A stretch of 24,854 bases of DNA from NCBI GenBank assembly GCA_045644665.1, contig JAZRHH010000037.1, positions 1 through 24,854 on the forward strand, given 5' to 3'. Under the pieces are notes generated by a model, which was given only the letters and a program-made list of their open reading frames with translations, was not told the origin of the DNA and did no database searches. The stretch comes from RGIG9115 sp045644665. Its GTDB lineage: Bacteria; Bacillota; Clostridia; UBA1381. Of the stretch, positions 6,581 through 16,086 are shown in pieces (positions within the stretch are counted from its first letter, which is position 1; every line of letters starts with the position of its first letter). Position numbers and translations under genes: made by a program.

Positions 6581-6662
6581 TTTACAGCACACTCCTTTAA
6601 TTATATAATCCCGTATTTTATTTAAAAATATGTACAAATTATTAAAACTGTGTCAGATAGGG

Positions 6663-6691
6663 TTGACTATATATTATATAAGTGATATAAT
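6663..6691 (+). promoter_or_regulatory. promoter of the LCP gene
   Basis: TTGACT (6663-6668) and TATAAT (6686-6691) are spaced exactly 17 bp. The predicted transcript has a 65-70 nt AT-rich leader. Weaker -10-like sequences occur further downstream. Confidence 0.85.
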
Positions 6692-6764
6692 AAATCTACA
6701 TATTGTGATATATTTGAAAAAGATATAATTTTTGTAATATATACTGATTTTTGGAGGAATAGCC

Positions 6765-8033
6765 GTGAAAGCTAAAATAAACATTAAAAGATATTTTCAA
6801 GTGCTGGGCATTTCCCTGGCAGTCTTGCTTATAGGTCTTCTTGGCGCCCTGGGCTTCGGCTTTTGGGATACAGGAGAAGAAGGTCTGCTTCCTGAGGAAA
6901 TTGCAACAGTTGATATTTCCGGCGGCAAAATAAATATACTACTAATGGGTGTGGACGAGGGCGGACTTCGTACAGACTGTGTTATGGTAGGCTCCTATGA
7001 CACAGTTTCAAAGACAGCCAAGCTTTTATCCATCCCCCGTGATACAAGAATGCGTATCGGAGCAAAGTATCAAAAGATAAATGCCGCTCACGCAATAAAT
7101 TCTGCTTCCGGAGGTATAATGGGTGCACAGGGCACTGTTGAGGCTGTTACAAGACTTACCGGCATACCAATTAACTACTATATAGAGCTTCCTTTTGACG
7201 CAGTTGCAGAGTGCATGGATCTTCTTGGTCCGGTAACTTTTGAAATTCCCGACCTTTATAATGACGGCGTGGGAATGGTTTATGACGACCCTGTACAAGA
7301 CCTTCACATTAACCTCAAACCGGGACTTCAGGAGTTAAACGGTGAGCAGGTTGTACATCTGCTTCGTTACAGAAAAGGAAATCTCAAAAACGGTGTCAGA
7401 CACGGCTATACACAGGGAGATATTGAAAGAATAGAAATGCAACAACGTTTCTTCCGTGAACTTGTTGACCAGAAACTCAACTCCACATTAATACTTAAGC
7501 TGCCTGCAATATTCAAACAGCTTTCCGGCTCTATCAAAACAAACCTTACAGTTAAGGATGTTATAAAATACTCAAAATACCTTACAGATTTTGATGCGGA
7601 CAACCTCAAAACATTCTCTCTTCCGGGCACATCACAAACAATTGATGGCGGATCATACTGGATATGCAACATAGAAGAGACCCGCACTTTAATCCAAACA
7701 GAGTTCGGATACTCTGCCCAGAACATAACAACGGAGAGAACACCGGGTGAAAAACCGTCTTCGACAAATAATAATCCAACTTCAAAACCCAAGTCCACAG
7801 CAAAGACTAACAAGGCAACTGTCCAGCCTGACAGCGTAACCGCAAAGCCTGACAAGGCAACTGCTAACCCTAAAAAGACAGAAAAAGCTACGGTATCACA
7901 GAAAACAGAAAAGCCTTATGAACCGGAAATAGCCACACCGGCTCCAACAAAGAAACCGGAATCCACAAAAGCACCTGAAAAAGAGAGCATCAGCTCCGAG
8001 CCTTCAGAAACAAAAACTCCAACCAAGGAATAA
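6765..8033 (+). CDS. LytR-CpsA-Psr (LCP) family cell-wall ligase
   Basis: LCP proteins are membrane-anchored phosphotransferases that attach undecaprenyl-linked glycopolymers (teichoic acids, capsule) to peptidoglycan. This 422-aa protein has a short cytoplasmic N-terminus, one membrane segment (about 11-33) and then the extracytoplasmic LCP domain. Within it are ILLMGVDEG (58-66), Asp71, the SIPRDTRM motif (89-96, with Arg92 and Asp93) and the LLRYRKGN/GDIERI region (199-224, Asp219 and Arg222), the expected catalytic and lipid-phosphate-binding residues. Residues from about 327 form a Pro/Thr/Lys/Ser-rich low-complexity tail, likely extended and wall-spanning. Start is GTG with GGAGG 7 nt upstream. 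The next gene begins 15 nt after its stop, suggesting cotranscription. The polymer it transfers cannot be told. Confidence 0.93.
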   Translation: MKAKINIKRYFQVLGISLAVLLIGLLGALGFGFWDTGEEGLLPEEIATVDISGGKINILLMGVDEGGLRTDCVMVGSYDTVSKTAKLLSIPRDTRMRIGAKYQKINAAHAINSASGGIMGAQGTVEAVTRLTGIPINYYIELPFDAVAECMDLLGPVTFEIPDLYNDGVGMVYDDPVQDLHINLKPGLQELNGEQVVHLLRYRKGNLKNGVRHGYTQGDIERIEMQQRFFRELVDQKLNSTLILKLPAIFKQLSGSIKTNLTVKDVIKYSKYLTDFDADNLKTFSLPGTSQTIDGGSYWICNIEETRTLIQTEFGYSAQNITTERTPGEKPSSTNNNPTSKPKSTAKTNKATVQPDSVTAKPDKATANPKKTEKATVSQKTEKPYEPEIATPAPTKKPESTKAPEKESISSEPSETKTPTKE

Positions 8034-8048
8034 ACGGAGGAAATTTAA

Positions 8049-10082
8049 GTGGTAAAGCTTGCAAAAACAGCCGGCTTTTGTTACGGTGTAAAGCGCGCCG
8101 TTGACGAGGTATACGCTGCAGTTGAAAAGGGAGATAAAATATGCACTTTAGGTAAGCTCATTCATAATGAGCAGGTTGTAGAGGACCTGGAGAGCAAGGG
8201 AGTTTACTCATACGACAGGATAAGTGATGTGCCCGAAAATACACGGGTTATAATAAGAACTCACGGTGTACCAAAAGCTGTATATAACGAACTTGAAACC
8301 CTAAACAAGCCTTATACAGACCTTACCTGTCCATTCGTTGAGAAGATACACAAAATTGTATGGGAGCACTACCAAAAGGGCGAGAAGATTATAATTGTGG
8401 GTGATGAAACTCACCCGGAAGTAATAGGCATTAACGGATGGTGCAATAACGAGGCATTTGTGCTTTACGACACAGAAAAAGACATTCCAGCAGAATATGC
8501 AAATAACCCTTGCTGTGTTGTTGCACAAACGACAATAAATAAAAAAAAATTTGTACAAATCGTCCATTTTATTAAAAAAACTTGCAAAGATGTGCAATTT
8601 TTTGATACAATATGCAATGCAACAACTAAACGTCAGGAGGAGGCAGCTCAGCTCGCTGCTGAAAGTGACGTTATGCTTGTGGTCGGCGGTATGGAAAGTT
8701 CAAACACAGCAAAACTATTTGAAATTTCAAAAAACCTTTGCCCTATGACCTTTCACATACAAACACATGAGGATATCCCTCAAAAGATAAATAAAAATAG
8801 AAAGATTGGTATTACAGCGGGAGCGTCGACGCCCGGATGTATTATCGAGGAGGTAGTTAGAGCTATGGAAGAAAATCAGAAAATGGAAGAAAATTTTGCA
8901 GAGCTGTTTGAACAATACGGAAGCAGAACACTTAACAACGGTGATATTGTTGAGGGTGTTGTTGTTGAAGTAAGAAACAATGAAGTTATTGTTGACCTTG
9001 GCGGTTTCAAGTACAACGGTCAGTTGTCACTTGACCAACTTACAGATGACCCAACTGCAAAAACTTCAGATCTGGTTAAGCCCGGTGATGATATCAAAGT
9101 ATATGTTATCGGTGTAAATGACGGTGAGGGAAAGGTTGTTCTTTCACGCAAGAAGATAGTACAGCAGGAAAGCTGGAATAAGATTAAGGAAGCTTATGAA
9201 AATGGAGATGTATTGGACGCAAAAATTATCAAAGCTGTTAAAGGCGGCGTAATTGCACATGCGCTTGATACACAGGTTTTTATTCCTGCAAGACAAGCCT
9301 CCGAAAGATTTGTACAAGACCTTCAAACACTCGTTGGCACAGAAGTACAGCTTAAGCTTACAGAGGTTGACGACAGAAGAAAACGTGTTGTAGGTTCAGT
9401 AAGAGTACTTCTTGACGCTGCAAGAAAGGAAAAGGAAGAAGCTTTCTGGAGCAGTGCAGAGGTAGGCAAGACATATTCAGGTACAGTTAAGTCACTTACA
9501 AGCTTTGGTGCATTTGTTGACCTTGGCGGCGTAGACGGTCTCGTTCACATCAGCGAACTTTCATGGAGCAGAATTAAGCATCCATCAGAGGTTGTTGCTG
9601 TTGGTGACGTTGTTGAGGTATATATCAAGGACCTTAAAGCAGAAAACAAAAAGATTTCTCTTGGCTACAAAAAAACTGAGGACAACCCTTGGGAAATTGC
9701 AAAGAGCAAATACAATATAGGTGATATCGTATCTGTTAAGATAGTAAGAATGTTAAGCTTTGGTGCATTTGCAGAGCTTATGCCATCAGTTGACGGCCTT
9801 ATTCACGTTTCACAAATTGCTGAAAACAGAATTGAGAAGCCGGAAGATGTTCTTCAAATCGGTCAGGTTGTTGATGCACAAATCACAGACATCAACTGGG
9901 AAACAAAGAAAATCAGCCTTAGCATAAGAGCACTTTTAGAGGCGCTCAGACCTGTTGAGGAAGCTGTTCCAATGCCGGAAAAAGAAGAAAAAGACCCTGA
10001 CGCTCCTGTTTATTCAACAGAAGCAACAGAGGAAGAAAAGGCCGAGGCAATTGCTGAACTCGTAGAAGAAGACGCAGAATAA
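8049..10082 (+). CDS. ispH: IspH (HMBPP reductase) fused to ribosomal protein S1
   Basis: A 677-aa fusion. Residues 1-280 are IspH, the [4Fe-4S] enzyme making IPP and DMAPP from HMBPP in the last step of the MEP isoprenoid pathway. Cluster ligands Cys11, Cys94 and Cys189 are present, with His39, His122 and Glu124 (THPEV) in the substrate pocket. Residues from about 297 hold four S1 RNA-binding repeats (297-370, 384-455, 472-542, 556-628). The second repeat is degenerate; the third and fourth carry SFGAFVDLGG and SFGAFAEL. An acidic tail ends the protein. The start is GTG after GGAGG, 15 nt behind the LCP gene. This fusion is a known feature of many Clostridia. A strong terminator follows. Confidence 0.96.
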   Translation: MVKLAKTAGFCYGVKRAVDEVYAAVEKGDKICTLGKLIHNEQVVEDLESKGVYSYDRISDVPENTRVIIRTHGVPKAVYNELETLNKPYTDLTCPFVEKIHKIVWEHYQKGEKIIIVGDETHPEVIGINGWCNNEAFVLYDTEKDIPAEYANNPCCVVAQTTINKKKFVQIVHFIKKTCKDVQFFDTICNATTKRQEEAAQLAAESDVMLVVGGMESSNTAKLFEISKNLCPMTFHIQTHEDIPQKINKNRKIGITAGASTPGCIIEEVVRAMEENQKMEENFAELFEQYGSRTLNNGDIVEGVVVEVRNNEVIVDLGGFKYNGQLSLDQLTDDPTAKTSDLVKPGDDIKVYVIGVNDGEGKVVLSRKKIVQQESWNKIKEAYENGDVLDAKIIKAVKGGVIAHALDTQVFIPARQASERFVQDLQTLVGTEVQLKLTEVDDRRKRVVGSVRVLLDAARKEKEEAFWSSAEVGKTYSGTVKSLTSFGAFVDLGGVDGLVHISELSWSRIKHPSEVVAVGDVVEVYIKDLKAENKKISLGYKKTEDNPWEIAKSKYNIGDIVSVKIVRMLSFGAFAELMPSVDGLIHVSQIAENRIEKPEDVLQIGQVVDAQITDINWETKKISLSIRALLEALRPVEEAVPMPEKEEKDPDAPVYSTEATEEEKAEAIAELVEEDAE

Positions 10083-10092
10083 TAAAATGTAG

Positions 10093-10122
10093 GGGGTGTT
10101 GCACAGTCAACACCCCTTTTTT
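10093..10122 (+). terminator. terminator of the LCP-ispH/S1 unit
   Basis: A perfect 9-bp stem, GGGGTGTTG (10093-10101) with CAACACCCC (10108-10116), has a 6-nt loop and six T residues. It starts 11 nt after the stop codon. Confidence 0.95.
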
Positions 10123-10136
10123 GTCAAATTGTTCTA

Positions 10137-10165
10137 TTTACTTATAAGTAATTCTATGGTATAAT
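10137..10165 (+). promoter_or_regulatory. promoter of the glg operon
   Basis: TTTACT (10137-10142) and TATAAT (10160-10165) are spaced 17 bp, and TGG directly before the -10 box makes an extended -10 promoter. It lies just after the upstream terminator and about 50 nt before glgA. Confidence 0.82.
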
Positions 10166-10216
10166 ATTTTAGTATATAAAATATACTGTTAAGATTAATG
10201 AAAGAGAGGGACTTTT

Positions 10217-11653
10217 ATGAAGGTTTTATTTGCTACATCAGAAGCTGCTCCTTTTATAAAAACAGGCGGTCTTGGTGACGTTGCAGGCTCGCTTCCAAAG
10301 GTGCTTTGTGAAAAAGACGTGGATACACGGGTTATTCTGCCCCTTTACAGATGTATGCCGGAGCATTTTAAAAAAGGTCTTGAATATATAGGACACATTT
10401 ATATAGATATAGCATGGCGAAAACAATACTGCGGCGTTTTTAAACTTAATCATAACGGAGTTATATACTACTTTATTGATAACGAGTTTTACTTTAACGG
10501 AGATAAACCCTACGACCATATACATCTCGACGCAGAAAAGTTTATATTTTTCTCAAAAGCTGTTTTGTCCGTGCTTCCAACAATCGGTTTCAGACCTGAC
10601 ATAATACATTGTAACGACTGGCAAACAGCGGCAGTCCCTGTACTTCTTGACACTTTTTATGATAACGAATTTTACAGAGGCATTAAAACAGTTATGACAG
10701 TTCATAATCTTCGTTTCCAGGGACGCTGGGGAATTGATGAAATCAAGGACGTAATGGGCATTTCCGACTACTATTTTACAGACGATAAACTGGAATACTA
10801 CAAGGACGCAAATCTTTTAAAGGGCGGACTTGTTTATGCAAACAAAATTTCAACCGTAAGCGAAACCTATGCAAAGGAAATTATGGGCCCGGAATACGGC
10901 GAGGGACTTGACGGCATAATGCGGGCAAGAGAGAAAGACCTGGTTGGAATTGTAAACGGAATTTCCTATGAGGACTGGAACAGCCGCACGGATAAGTTTA
11001 TCCCGTTTAACTATAATATGCGCAATATTTTTAAGGAAAAGATAAAAAACAAACTTGCACTCCAGGAAGAGCTTGGACTTGAAGTAAACCCTGACCGTAT
11101 GCTGATTGGTATTGTATCAAGACTTACGGACCAAAAGGGCTTTGACCTTGTTGCACAGGCAATGGACAGACTAATCGAAAGCGGTGCACAGCTTTGTATA
11201 CTTGGAACAGGTGACGAGCAATACGAAAACCTTTTCCGTCACTATGCATGGCAACATCCTGGAAGCGTTGCAGCGTGCATATACTTCTCAAACGAAATGT
11301 CACATAAAGTTTATGCGGCATGCGACACATTTTTGATGCCATCAAGGTTTGAGCCTTGCGGACTTTCCCAGCTCATAAGCCTTAAGTACGGCACAGTGCC
11401 AATTGTCAGAGAAACCGGGGGACTAAAGGATACAATTATCGCATATAACGAATACACAGGAGAAGGCAACGGATTTTCGTTTGCAAACTATGACGCAAAC
11501 GATATGTTAAATGTCATATACTATGCAATGGATATATACTACAACAAAAAACCTCAGTGGCATAAAATTATGCTCGCAGGTATGAAGAGCGATTACTCCT
11601 GGGACGTATCCGCAGATAAATATATAAGCATGTACAGAGAGCTTATAGGCTAA
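10217..11653 (+). CDS. glgA: glycogen synthase (ADP-glucose type, GT5)
   Basis: GlgA (478 aa) elongates alpha-1,4-glucan from ADP-glucose in the cytoplasm. The protein opens with the family N-terminus: Lys15 in the KTGGLGDV motif (15-22), where that lysine contacts the nucleotide-sugar phosphate. The C-terminal GT-B domain has IGIVSRLTDQKG (297-308) and SRFEPCGLSQ (376-385), with the conserved Glu379, then a second ETGGLKDT. Length is normal. ATG has GAGAGGG upstream. It is the first gene of glgA-glgP-GH13 with intergenic gaps under 30 nt. ADP-glucose pyrophosphorylase (glgC/glgD) and branching enzyme (glgB) genes are not in the window. Confidence 0.96.
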   Translation: MKVLFATSEAAPFIKTGGLGDVAGSLPKVLCEKDVDTRVILPLYRCMPEHFKKGLEYIGHIYIDIAWRKQYCGVFKLNHNGVIYYFIDNEFYFNGDKPYDHIHLDAEKFIFFSKAVLSVLPTIGFRPDIIHCNDWQTAAVPVLLDTFYDNEFYRGIKTVMTVHNLRFQGRWGIDEIKDVMGISDYYFTDDKLEYYKDANLLKGGLVYANKISTVSETYAKEIMGPEYGEGLDGIMRAREKDLVGIVNGISYEDWNSRTDKFIPFNYNMRNIFKEKIKNKLALQEELGLEVNPDRMLIGIVSRLTDQKGFDLVAQAMDRLIESGAQLCILGTGDEQYENLFRHYAWQHPGSVAACIYFSNEMSHKVYAACDTFLMPSRFEPCGLSQLISLKYGTVPIVRETGGLKDTIIAYNEYTGEGNGFSFANYDANDMLNVIYYAMDIYYNKKPQWHKIMLAGMKSDYSWDVSADKYISMYRELIG

Positions 11654-11680
11654 ATATAAATTTTGAAGGGAATGAAAAAT

Positions 11681-14143
11681 TTGGCTGAAACAAAAAAGCT
11701 AACACCATCACAGGAACAGGTAAAAAAAGAAATTGTAGGTAAGATAGAAAGGCATTTTGGTAAAACACTTGATGAGGCAACTCCCAAGATGATTTATACA
11801 GCCTGTGCACTTGCTGCAAGAGATAAAATTATGGAAAAGTGGTCAAAGTCCCACAAAACCGTTAAAAGAGACGGTAATAAAAAGCTTTATTACCTTTCAT
11901 TTGAGTTTCTTATGGGAAGACTTCTTTCCACAAACGTACTAAACCTTATGCAGACAGATGACTTTAAGGCTGCCCTTGAAGACATTGGCTACAATATGGA
12001 TGACATAGAAGAAATTGAAAACGATGCAGGACTTGGTAACGGTGGTCTTGGCAGACTTGCGGCTTGCTTTATCGACTCACTCACTACTCTTGACCTCCCT
12101 GCATACGGCTGTACAATAAGATACGAATACGGTCTTTTCAAGCAAAAAATTGTTGACGGATACCAGACAGAGCTTCCTGACCCATGGCTTGAGGACGGAA
12201 ACGTATGGGAAATTCCAAGACCGGAGGAAACCGTTGAAGTCAAGTTTGGCGGCAACGTATATACAGACTGGTATGACGGAAAATTCTCTTTCCGCTACGA
12301 AAACAGCCATACAATTCTTGCAATGCCATATGACGTACCCCTTGTTGGTTACGATTCAAACATTGTAAACAAATTAAGACTCTGGAGTGCAAAATCTCCT
12401 GACGTCATGAACATGAAGGAATTTAACAGCGGTAACTATGTACGCGCCGTTGAGGAAAGACAGCTTGCAGAGGTTATTTCAAAGGTGCTTTATCCCGAGG
12501 ATAATCACACAGAGGGTAAAGAGCTAAGACTTAAGCAGCAATATTTCCTTGTATCTGCTACACTTCAGTGGATACTCCGTGAGTTTAAGGAAAGAAACGG
12601 ACGCGACTTTACAAAGCTTCCTGAAAAGGTAGTTCTTCATATAAACGACACACACCCAACTCTTGCAATTCCTGAGCTTATGAGAATTCTCATGGATGAC
12701 GAGGGACTTGGCTGGGATGAAGCATGGAGCATTGTCACAAAAGTTTTTGCATACACAAACCACACTGTAATGAGCGAAGCCCTTGAAAAATGGCCTGTTG
12801 ATATGTTCAGACGAATCCTGCCAAGAATTCATATGATTACAGAAGAAATGAACAGACGTCTTATGGACTATCTCCAGACAGTTTATCCAAACGATCCGGG
12901 CAAACATAAGTGGATGGCAATAATTGCAGACAATCAGGTATTTATGGCAAATATGTGTCTTGCAACCTGCTTTGCTGTCAACGGCGTGTCAAAGCTTCAT
13001 ACACAAATCCTTGTAAATGATATTTTTGCAGACTACTATAGACTAGACACAGATCGTTTCCACGCAATTACAAACGGTATTACATTTAGACGCTGGATTT
13101 CCAACTGTAACAAGGACCTTGCGGACCTTATCACACGCACAATTGGCAAAAAGTGGCTTAAGGACTCTACAGAGCTTAAAAAACTTGCAGAATTTGCTAA
13201 GGATAAGAAATTCCAGAAGGAATTTGACGAGATAAAGAAAAATAACAAGATTAAACTTGCCGAGTATATAAAGGTTCATAACAACATTGATGTTGACCCG
13301 AACTCTATTTTTGACGTGCAAAGTAAGCGACTTCACGAGTATAAGCGTCAGCTTATGAACATACTCCACATTATGGCGGAGTATAACAGACTAAAGGCAA
13401 ATCCGGGTCTTGAATATTATCCCAAGACATATATATTTGCCGCAAAAGCAGCTCCCGGCTATGCAAGAGCAAAGCTTATTATAAAGCTTATTAATACTGT
13501 TGCAGACGTAATTAACTCAGATGAGTCAATTGGCGGAAAGATAAAGGTTGTATTCCTTGAAAACTACAGCGTATCCGTTGCAGAAAAGCTTATTGTTGCA
13601 GCAGATATTTCCGAGCAGATTTCTACAGCAGGCAAGGAAGCATCAGGCACAGGTAACATGAAATTTATGCTCAACGGTGCAATAACAATCGGTACTCTTG
13701 ACGGAGCTAATGTTGAAATGCTTGAACAGGTAGGCGAGGATAACATTTATATCTTCGGTCTTGAAGCAGACGAGGTTGAAGCAAGAGTACGATTTAACGA
13801 CAACACAGAGGTACAAACAATTTACGCTAATAATCCGGAGCTTAGACAGGTACTAAACGATATTTTAGACTGCCCGTATACACAAAACAGTCAGATTTTC
13901 CGCGATCTTTATCAGACACTTATGTATGGAGATTACGGATATGCTGATAACTACATGGTAGTTCGTGATTTTGAAGCGTATATGGACACACATCAAGCGC
14001 TTTCTGCTCTTTATAAGGATAGAGAAAAGTGGCTTGAAAAGGCCATAATGAACACAGCTATGTCAGGCTTCTTCTCAAGTGACAGAACAATTAAGGAATA
14101 TAACGAAAAAATCTGGAAGCTTACACCAATAAAGGCAAAATAA
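11681..14143 (+). CDS. glgP: glycogen/starch/alpha-glucan phosphorylase (GT35)
   Basis: GlgP releases glucose-1-phosphate from the non-reducing ends of alpha-1,4-glucan with inorganic phosphate. Motifs in order: YYLSFEFLMGR near the N-terminus, NGGLGRLAACF, HINDTHPTLAIPEL and the pyridoxal-phosphate site EASGTGNMKFMLNGA, in which Lys661 would bind PLP. The frame is open to a TTG at 11663, and an ATG lies at 11672. GAAGGG (11665-11670) is well placed only for the TTG at 11681 (10-nt spacing), giving MAETKKLTPSQ and 820 aa; I use that but the choice is inferred. It is cotranscribed with glgA (27-nt gap) and the GH13 gene (22-nt gap). Its product links to GalK/GalT metabolism encoded on the opposite strand. 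Confidence 0.96.
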   Translation: MAETKKLTPSQEQVKKEIVGKIERHFGKTLDEATPKMIYTACALAARDKIMEKWSKSHKTVKRDGNKKLYYLSFEFLMGRLLSTNVLNLMQTDDFKAALEDIGYNMDDIEEIENDAGLGNGGLGRLAACFIDSLTTLDLPAYGCTIRYEYGLFKQKIVDGYQTELPDPWLEDGNVWEIPRPEETVEVKFGGNVYTDWYDGKFSFRYENSHTILAMPYDVPLVGYDSNIVNKLRLWSAKSPDVMNMKEFNSGNYVRAVEERQLAEVISKVLYPEDNHTEGKELRLKQQYFLVSATLQWILREFKERNGRDFTKLPEKVVLHINDTHPTLAIPELMRILMDDEGLGWDEAWSIVTKVFAYTNHTVMSEALEKWPVDMFRRILPRIHMITEEMNRRLMDYLQTVYPNDPGKHKWMAIIADNQVFMANMCLATCFAVNGVSKLHTQILVNDIFADYYRLDTDRFHAITNGITFRRWISNCNKDLADLITRTIGKKWLKDSTELKKLAEFAKDKKFQKEFDEIKKNNKIKLAEYIKVHNNIDVDPNSIFDVQSKRLHEYKRQLMNILHIMAEYNRLKANPGLEYYPKTYIFAAKAAPGYARAKLIIKLINTVADVINSDESIGGKIKVVFLENYSVSVAEKLIVAADISEQISTAGKEASGTGNMKFMLNGAITIGTLDGANVEMLEQVGEDNIYIFGLEADEVEARVRFNDNTEVQTIYANNPELRQVLNDILDCPYTQNSQIFRDLYQTLMYGDYGYADNYMVVRDFEAYMDTHQALSALYKDREKWLEKAIMNTAMSGFFSSDRTIKEYNEKIWKLTPIKAK

Positions 14144-14165
14144 ACTATAAAGGGGATAGAGGAAT

Positions 14166-16058
14166 TTGCAGGTAGAGCACAATTCACAGCTTGAATTTTA
14201 CAGAAGTCCTTTTGGTGCTGTAGAAACCGGCAAAGAGGTTACGCTCCGGCTTCTTGTAAAGGACGGAGGCATACCTCACAGCATAAAATGTATGTGCAAA
14301 ACAGATAAAACTGTATGGGAAACTGATATGACATATCAGTTTACAGCCATGGACTCATCTGTATACGGCTGCACTCTTAATATGCCCGAAAGTCCATGCC
14401 TTTTGTGGTACTGGTTTGAAATAAAAACAGATGAGGGACTTGTATATTACGGAAATAACGAAAGAGGTCTTGGAGGCTTGGGAGCAGAATATCCCGAGCT
14501 TCCTCCCCTTAAGTACCAGATAACTGTTTATGATAAGGGTTATAAAACTCCTGCATGGTTTAAGGAAAAGGTTGCATATCAGATTTTCCCGGACAGATTC
14601 TTTAACGGGAATCCTGACGGCAGCTTTTCAGGAAGCAGAGGGGATATTATAAAGCGTTCCTGGGGCGAGGAGCCTTATTGCACCGCCGAAGAGTTTGGCG
14701 GCAAATACCTTTGTAACGACTTTTTTGGCGGAAACCTAAAGGGTATTAAGGAAAAGCTTCCTTATCTAAAGGATTTGGGAATAGGCGTAATTTATTTAAA
14801 CCCTATATTTGAGGCTTTTTCAAACCACCGCTATGATACAGGGGATTATGAAAAAATCGACTCTGTACTTGGCACAGAAGAAGATTTTAAGAGTCTTTGC
14901 AAAGAGGCAGAAAAGCTTGGGATAAGCATTATCCTTGACGGCGTATTTAACCATACAGGCAGCAACTCAAAATATTTTAATAAAAACGGCGAGTATGACT
15001 CCCTTGGCGCATACCAAAGCGAGAACTCCCCATATTACGATTGGTACAGGTTTGGCAAAACAATGGACGATTATGAGTGCTGGTGGGGTATGGACACACT
15101 TCCCCACACAGAAGAGAGCAGCAAATCATATCAAAGCTACATTCAAATGATATTAAAAAAATGGCTTAAGCTTGGTGCAAAAGGTTGGAGGCTTGATGTA
15201 GTTGACGAGCTTCCGGGATTTTTTGTTAAAATGATACGCCGTGCCGTAAAGTCTGCAGGAGCAGACAATGTAATAATCGGCGAGGTGTGGGAGGATGCAT
15301 CAAACAAGGTAAGCTACTCGGAGCAAAGAGAGTACTTTTTAGGTCACGAGCTTGACTCTGTTATGAACTATCCTTTAAAAAGTGCTATAATAGACGGTGT
15401 ACTTGGTAACAAGGACGCCGAGGGCGTAGCAGAGGTTATTATGAGTCTTAAGGAAAACTACCCAAGGGAAAGCTTTTATTCATGCCTTAATATGCTCTCA
15501 AGTCACGACTCGGAGCGGCTTTTAATGGCAGTTTCGGGAATAGATAAACCGCTATCGCGAAAAGCACAGGCAAGTGTAAAGCTCTATGGTGCTGTAAAAG
15601 AACTTGCAGAAAAAAGAGCACTTTGCGCTATGGGAATTGGGATGCTGCTTCCGGGTGTTCCATGTATTTACTACGGTGACGAAATTGGTATGGAGGGCTT
15701 TGCAGACCCCTCATGCAGACGTACATTTGACTGGAACAAGGTAGAAAACAATTTATATCTTGATAAAATAAAGGAGCTTATCCGCCTTAGAAATTCAAGT
15801 CCGGCTTTCTCCATAGGTGAGCTTGAATTTATATATACACTGGGAAATGTCCTTGCCTTTGCAAGATACACAGACACAGAAAAATATATAGTGGTTGCCA
15901 ACCTGTCGGACACACATGAAAGAATAAGACTTGACGCCGGCAAACTAAATATTTATGAGCTTGTGGATAAGGAAGGCAATCTTTATAATTCTAACGACGG
16001 AATATATTATCTAGATATTGGTGGATATGAAGTAAAATACTATAAATCAAAAAAATAA
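14166..16058 (+). CDS. GH13 alpha-glycosidase (neopullulanase/cyclomaltodextrinase-like)
   Basis: A 630-aa alpha-amylase-family glycosidase, probably cytoplasmic (no signal peptide). It likely hydrolyses maltodextrin, glycogen or cyclodextrin-type glucans. An N-terminal beta-sandwich (about 1-125, CBM34-like) precedes the barrel. Conserved regions: DGVFNHTG, GWRLDVVDE with nucleophile Asp344, GEVWED with acid/base Glu373, and SSHDSER with Asp448. YLNPIFEAFSNHRYDT is typical of the neopullulanase group. A C-terminal beta domain follows. The start is TTG after AGAGG; the close spacing (3-4 nt) makes it a little uncertain. As the last gene of the glg operon, it may act as the debranching or limit-dextrin enzyme for glycogen breakdown, which is an inference from position. 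Confidence 0.9.
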   Translation: MQVEHNSQLEFYRSPFGAVETGKEVTLRLLVKDGGIPHSIKCMCKTDKTVWETDMTYQFTAMDSSVYGCTLNMPESPCLLWYWFEIKTDEGLVYYGNNERGLGGLGAEYPELPPLKYQITVYDKGYKTPAWFKEKVAYQIFPDRFFNGNPDGSFSGSRGDIIKRSWGEEPYCTAEEFGGKYLCNDFFGGNLKGIKEKLPYLKDLGIGVIYLNPIFEAFSNHRYDTGDYEKIDSVLGTEEDFKSLCKEAEKLGISIILDGVFNHTGSNSKYFNKNGEYDSLGAYQSENSPYYDWYRFGKTMDDYECWWGMDTLPHTEESSKSYQSYIQMILKKWLKLGAKGWRLDVVDELPGFFVKMIRRAVKSAGADNVIIGEVWEDASNKVSYSEQREYFLGHELDSVMNYPLKSAIIDGVLGNKDAEGVAEVIMSLKENYPRESFYSCLNMLSSHDSERLLMAVSGIDKPLSRKAQASVKLYGAVKELAEKRALCAMGIGMLLPGVPCIYYGDEIGMEGFADPSCRRTFDWNKVENNLYLDKIKELIRLRNSSPAFSIGELEFIYTLGNVLAFARYTDTEKYIVVANLSDTHERIRLDAGKLNIYELVDKEGNLYNSNDGIYYLDIGGYEVKYYKSKK

Positions 16059-16086
16059 GTTGCCAAATGGCAACTTATTTTTTTAG
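16054..16086. terminator. shared terminator of the glg operon and galK
   Basis: An 11-bp perfect stem, AATAAGTTGCC (16054-16064) with GGCAACTTATT (16069-16079), has a 4-nt loop. It has a T-run on plus and an A-run before it, so it is bidirectional. It overlaps the GH13 stop and sits next to the convergent galK stop (16083). Confidence 0.92.

Noticed and set aside
6600..6660. Sigma-G promoter for spoVAD
   Set aside because: A CATATTT sequence on minus resembles part of a sigma-G -10, but no acceptable -35 lies 17-18 bp upstream.
7406..7855. 149-aa open frame antisense to the LCP gene
   Set aside because: No ribosome binding site and no family-like motif; the sense frame has clear LCP motifs.
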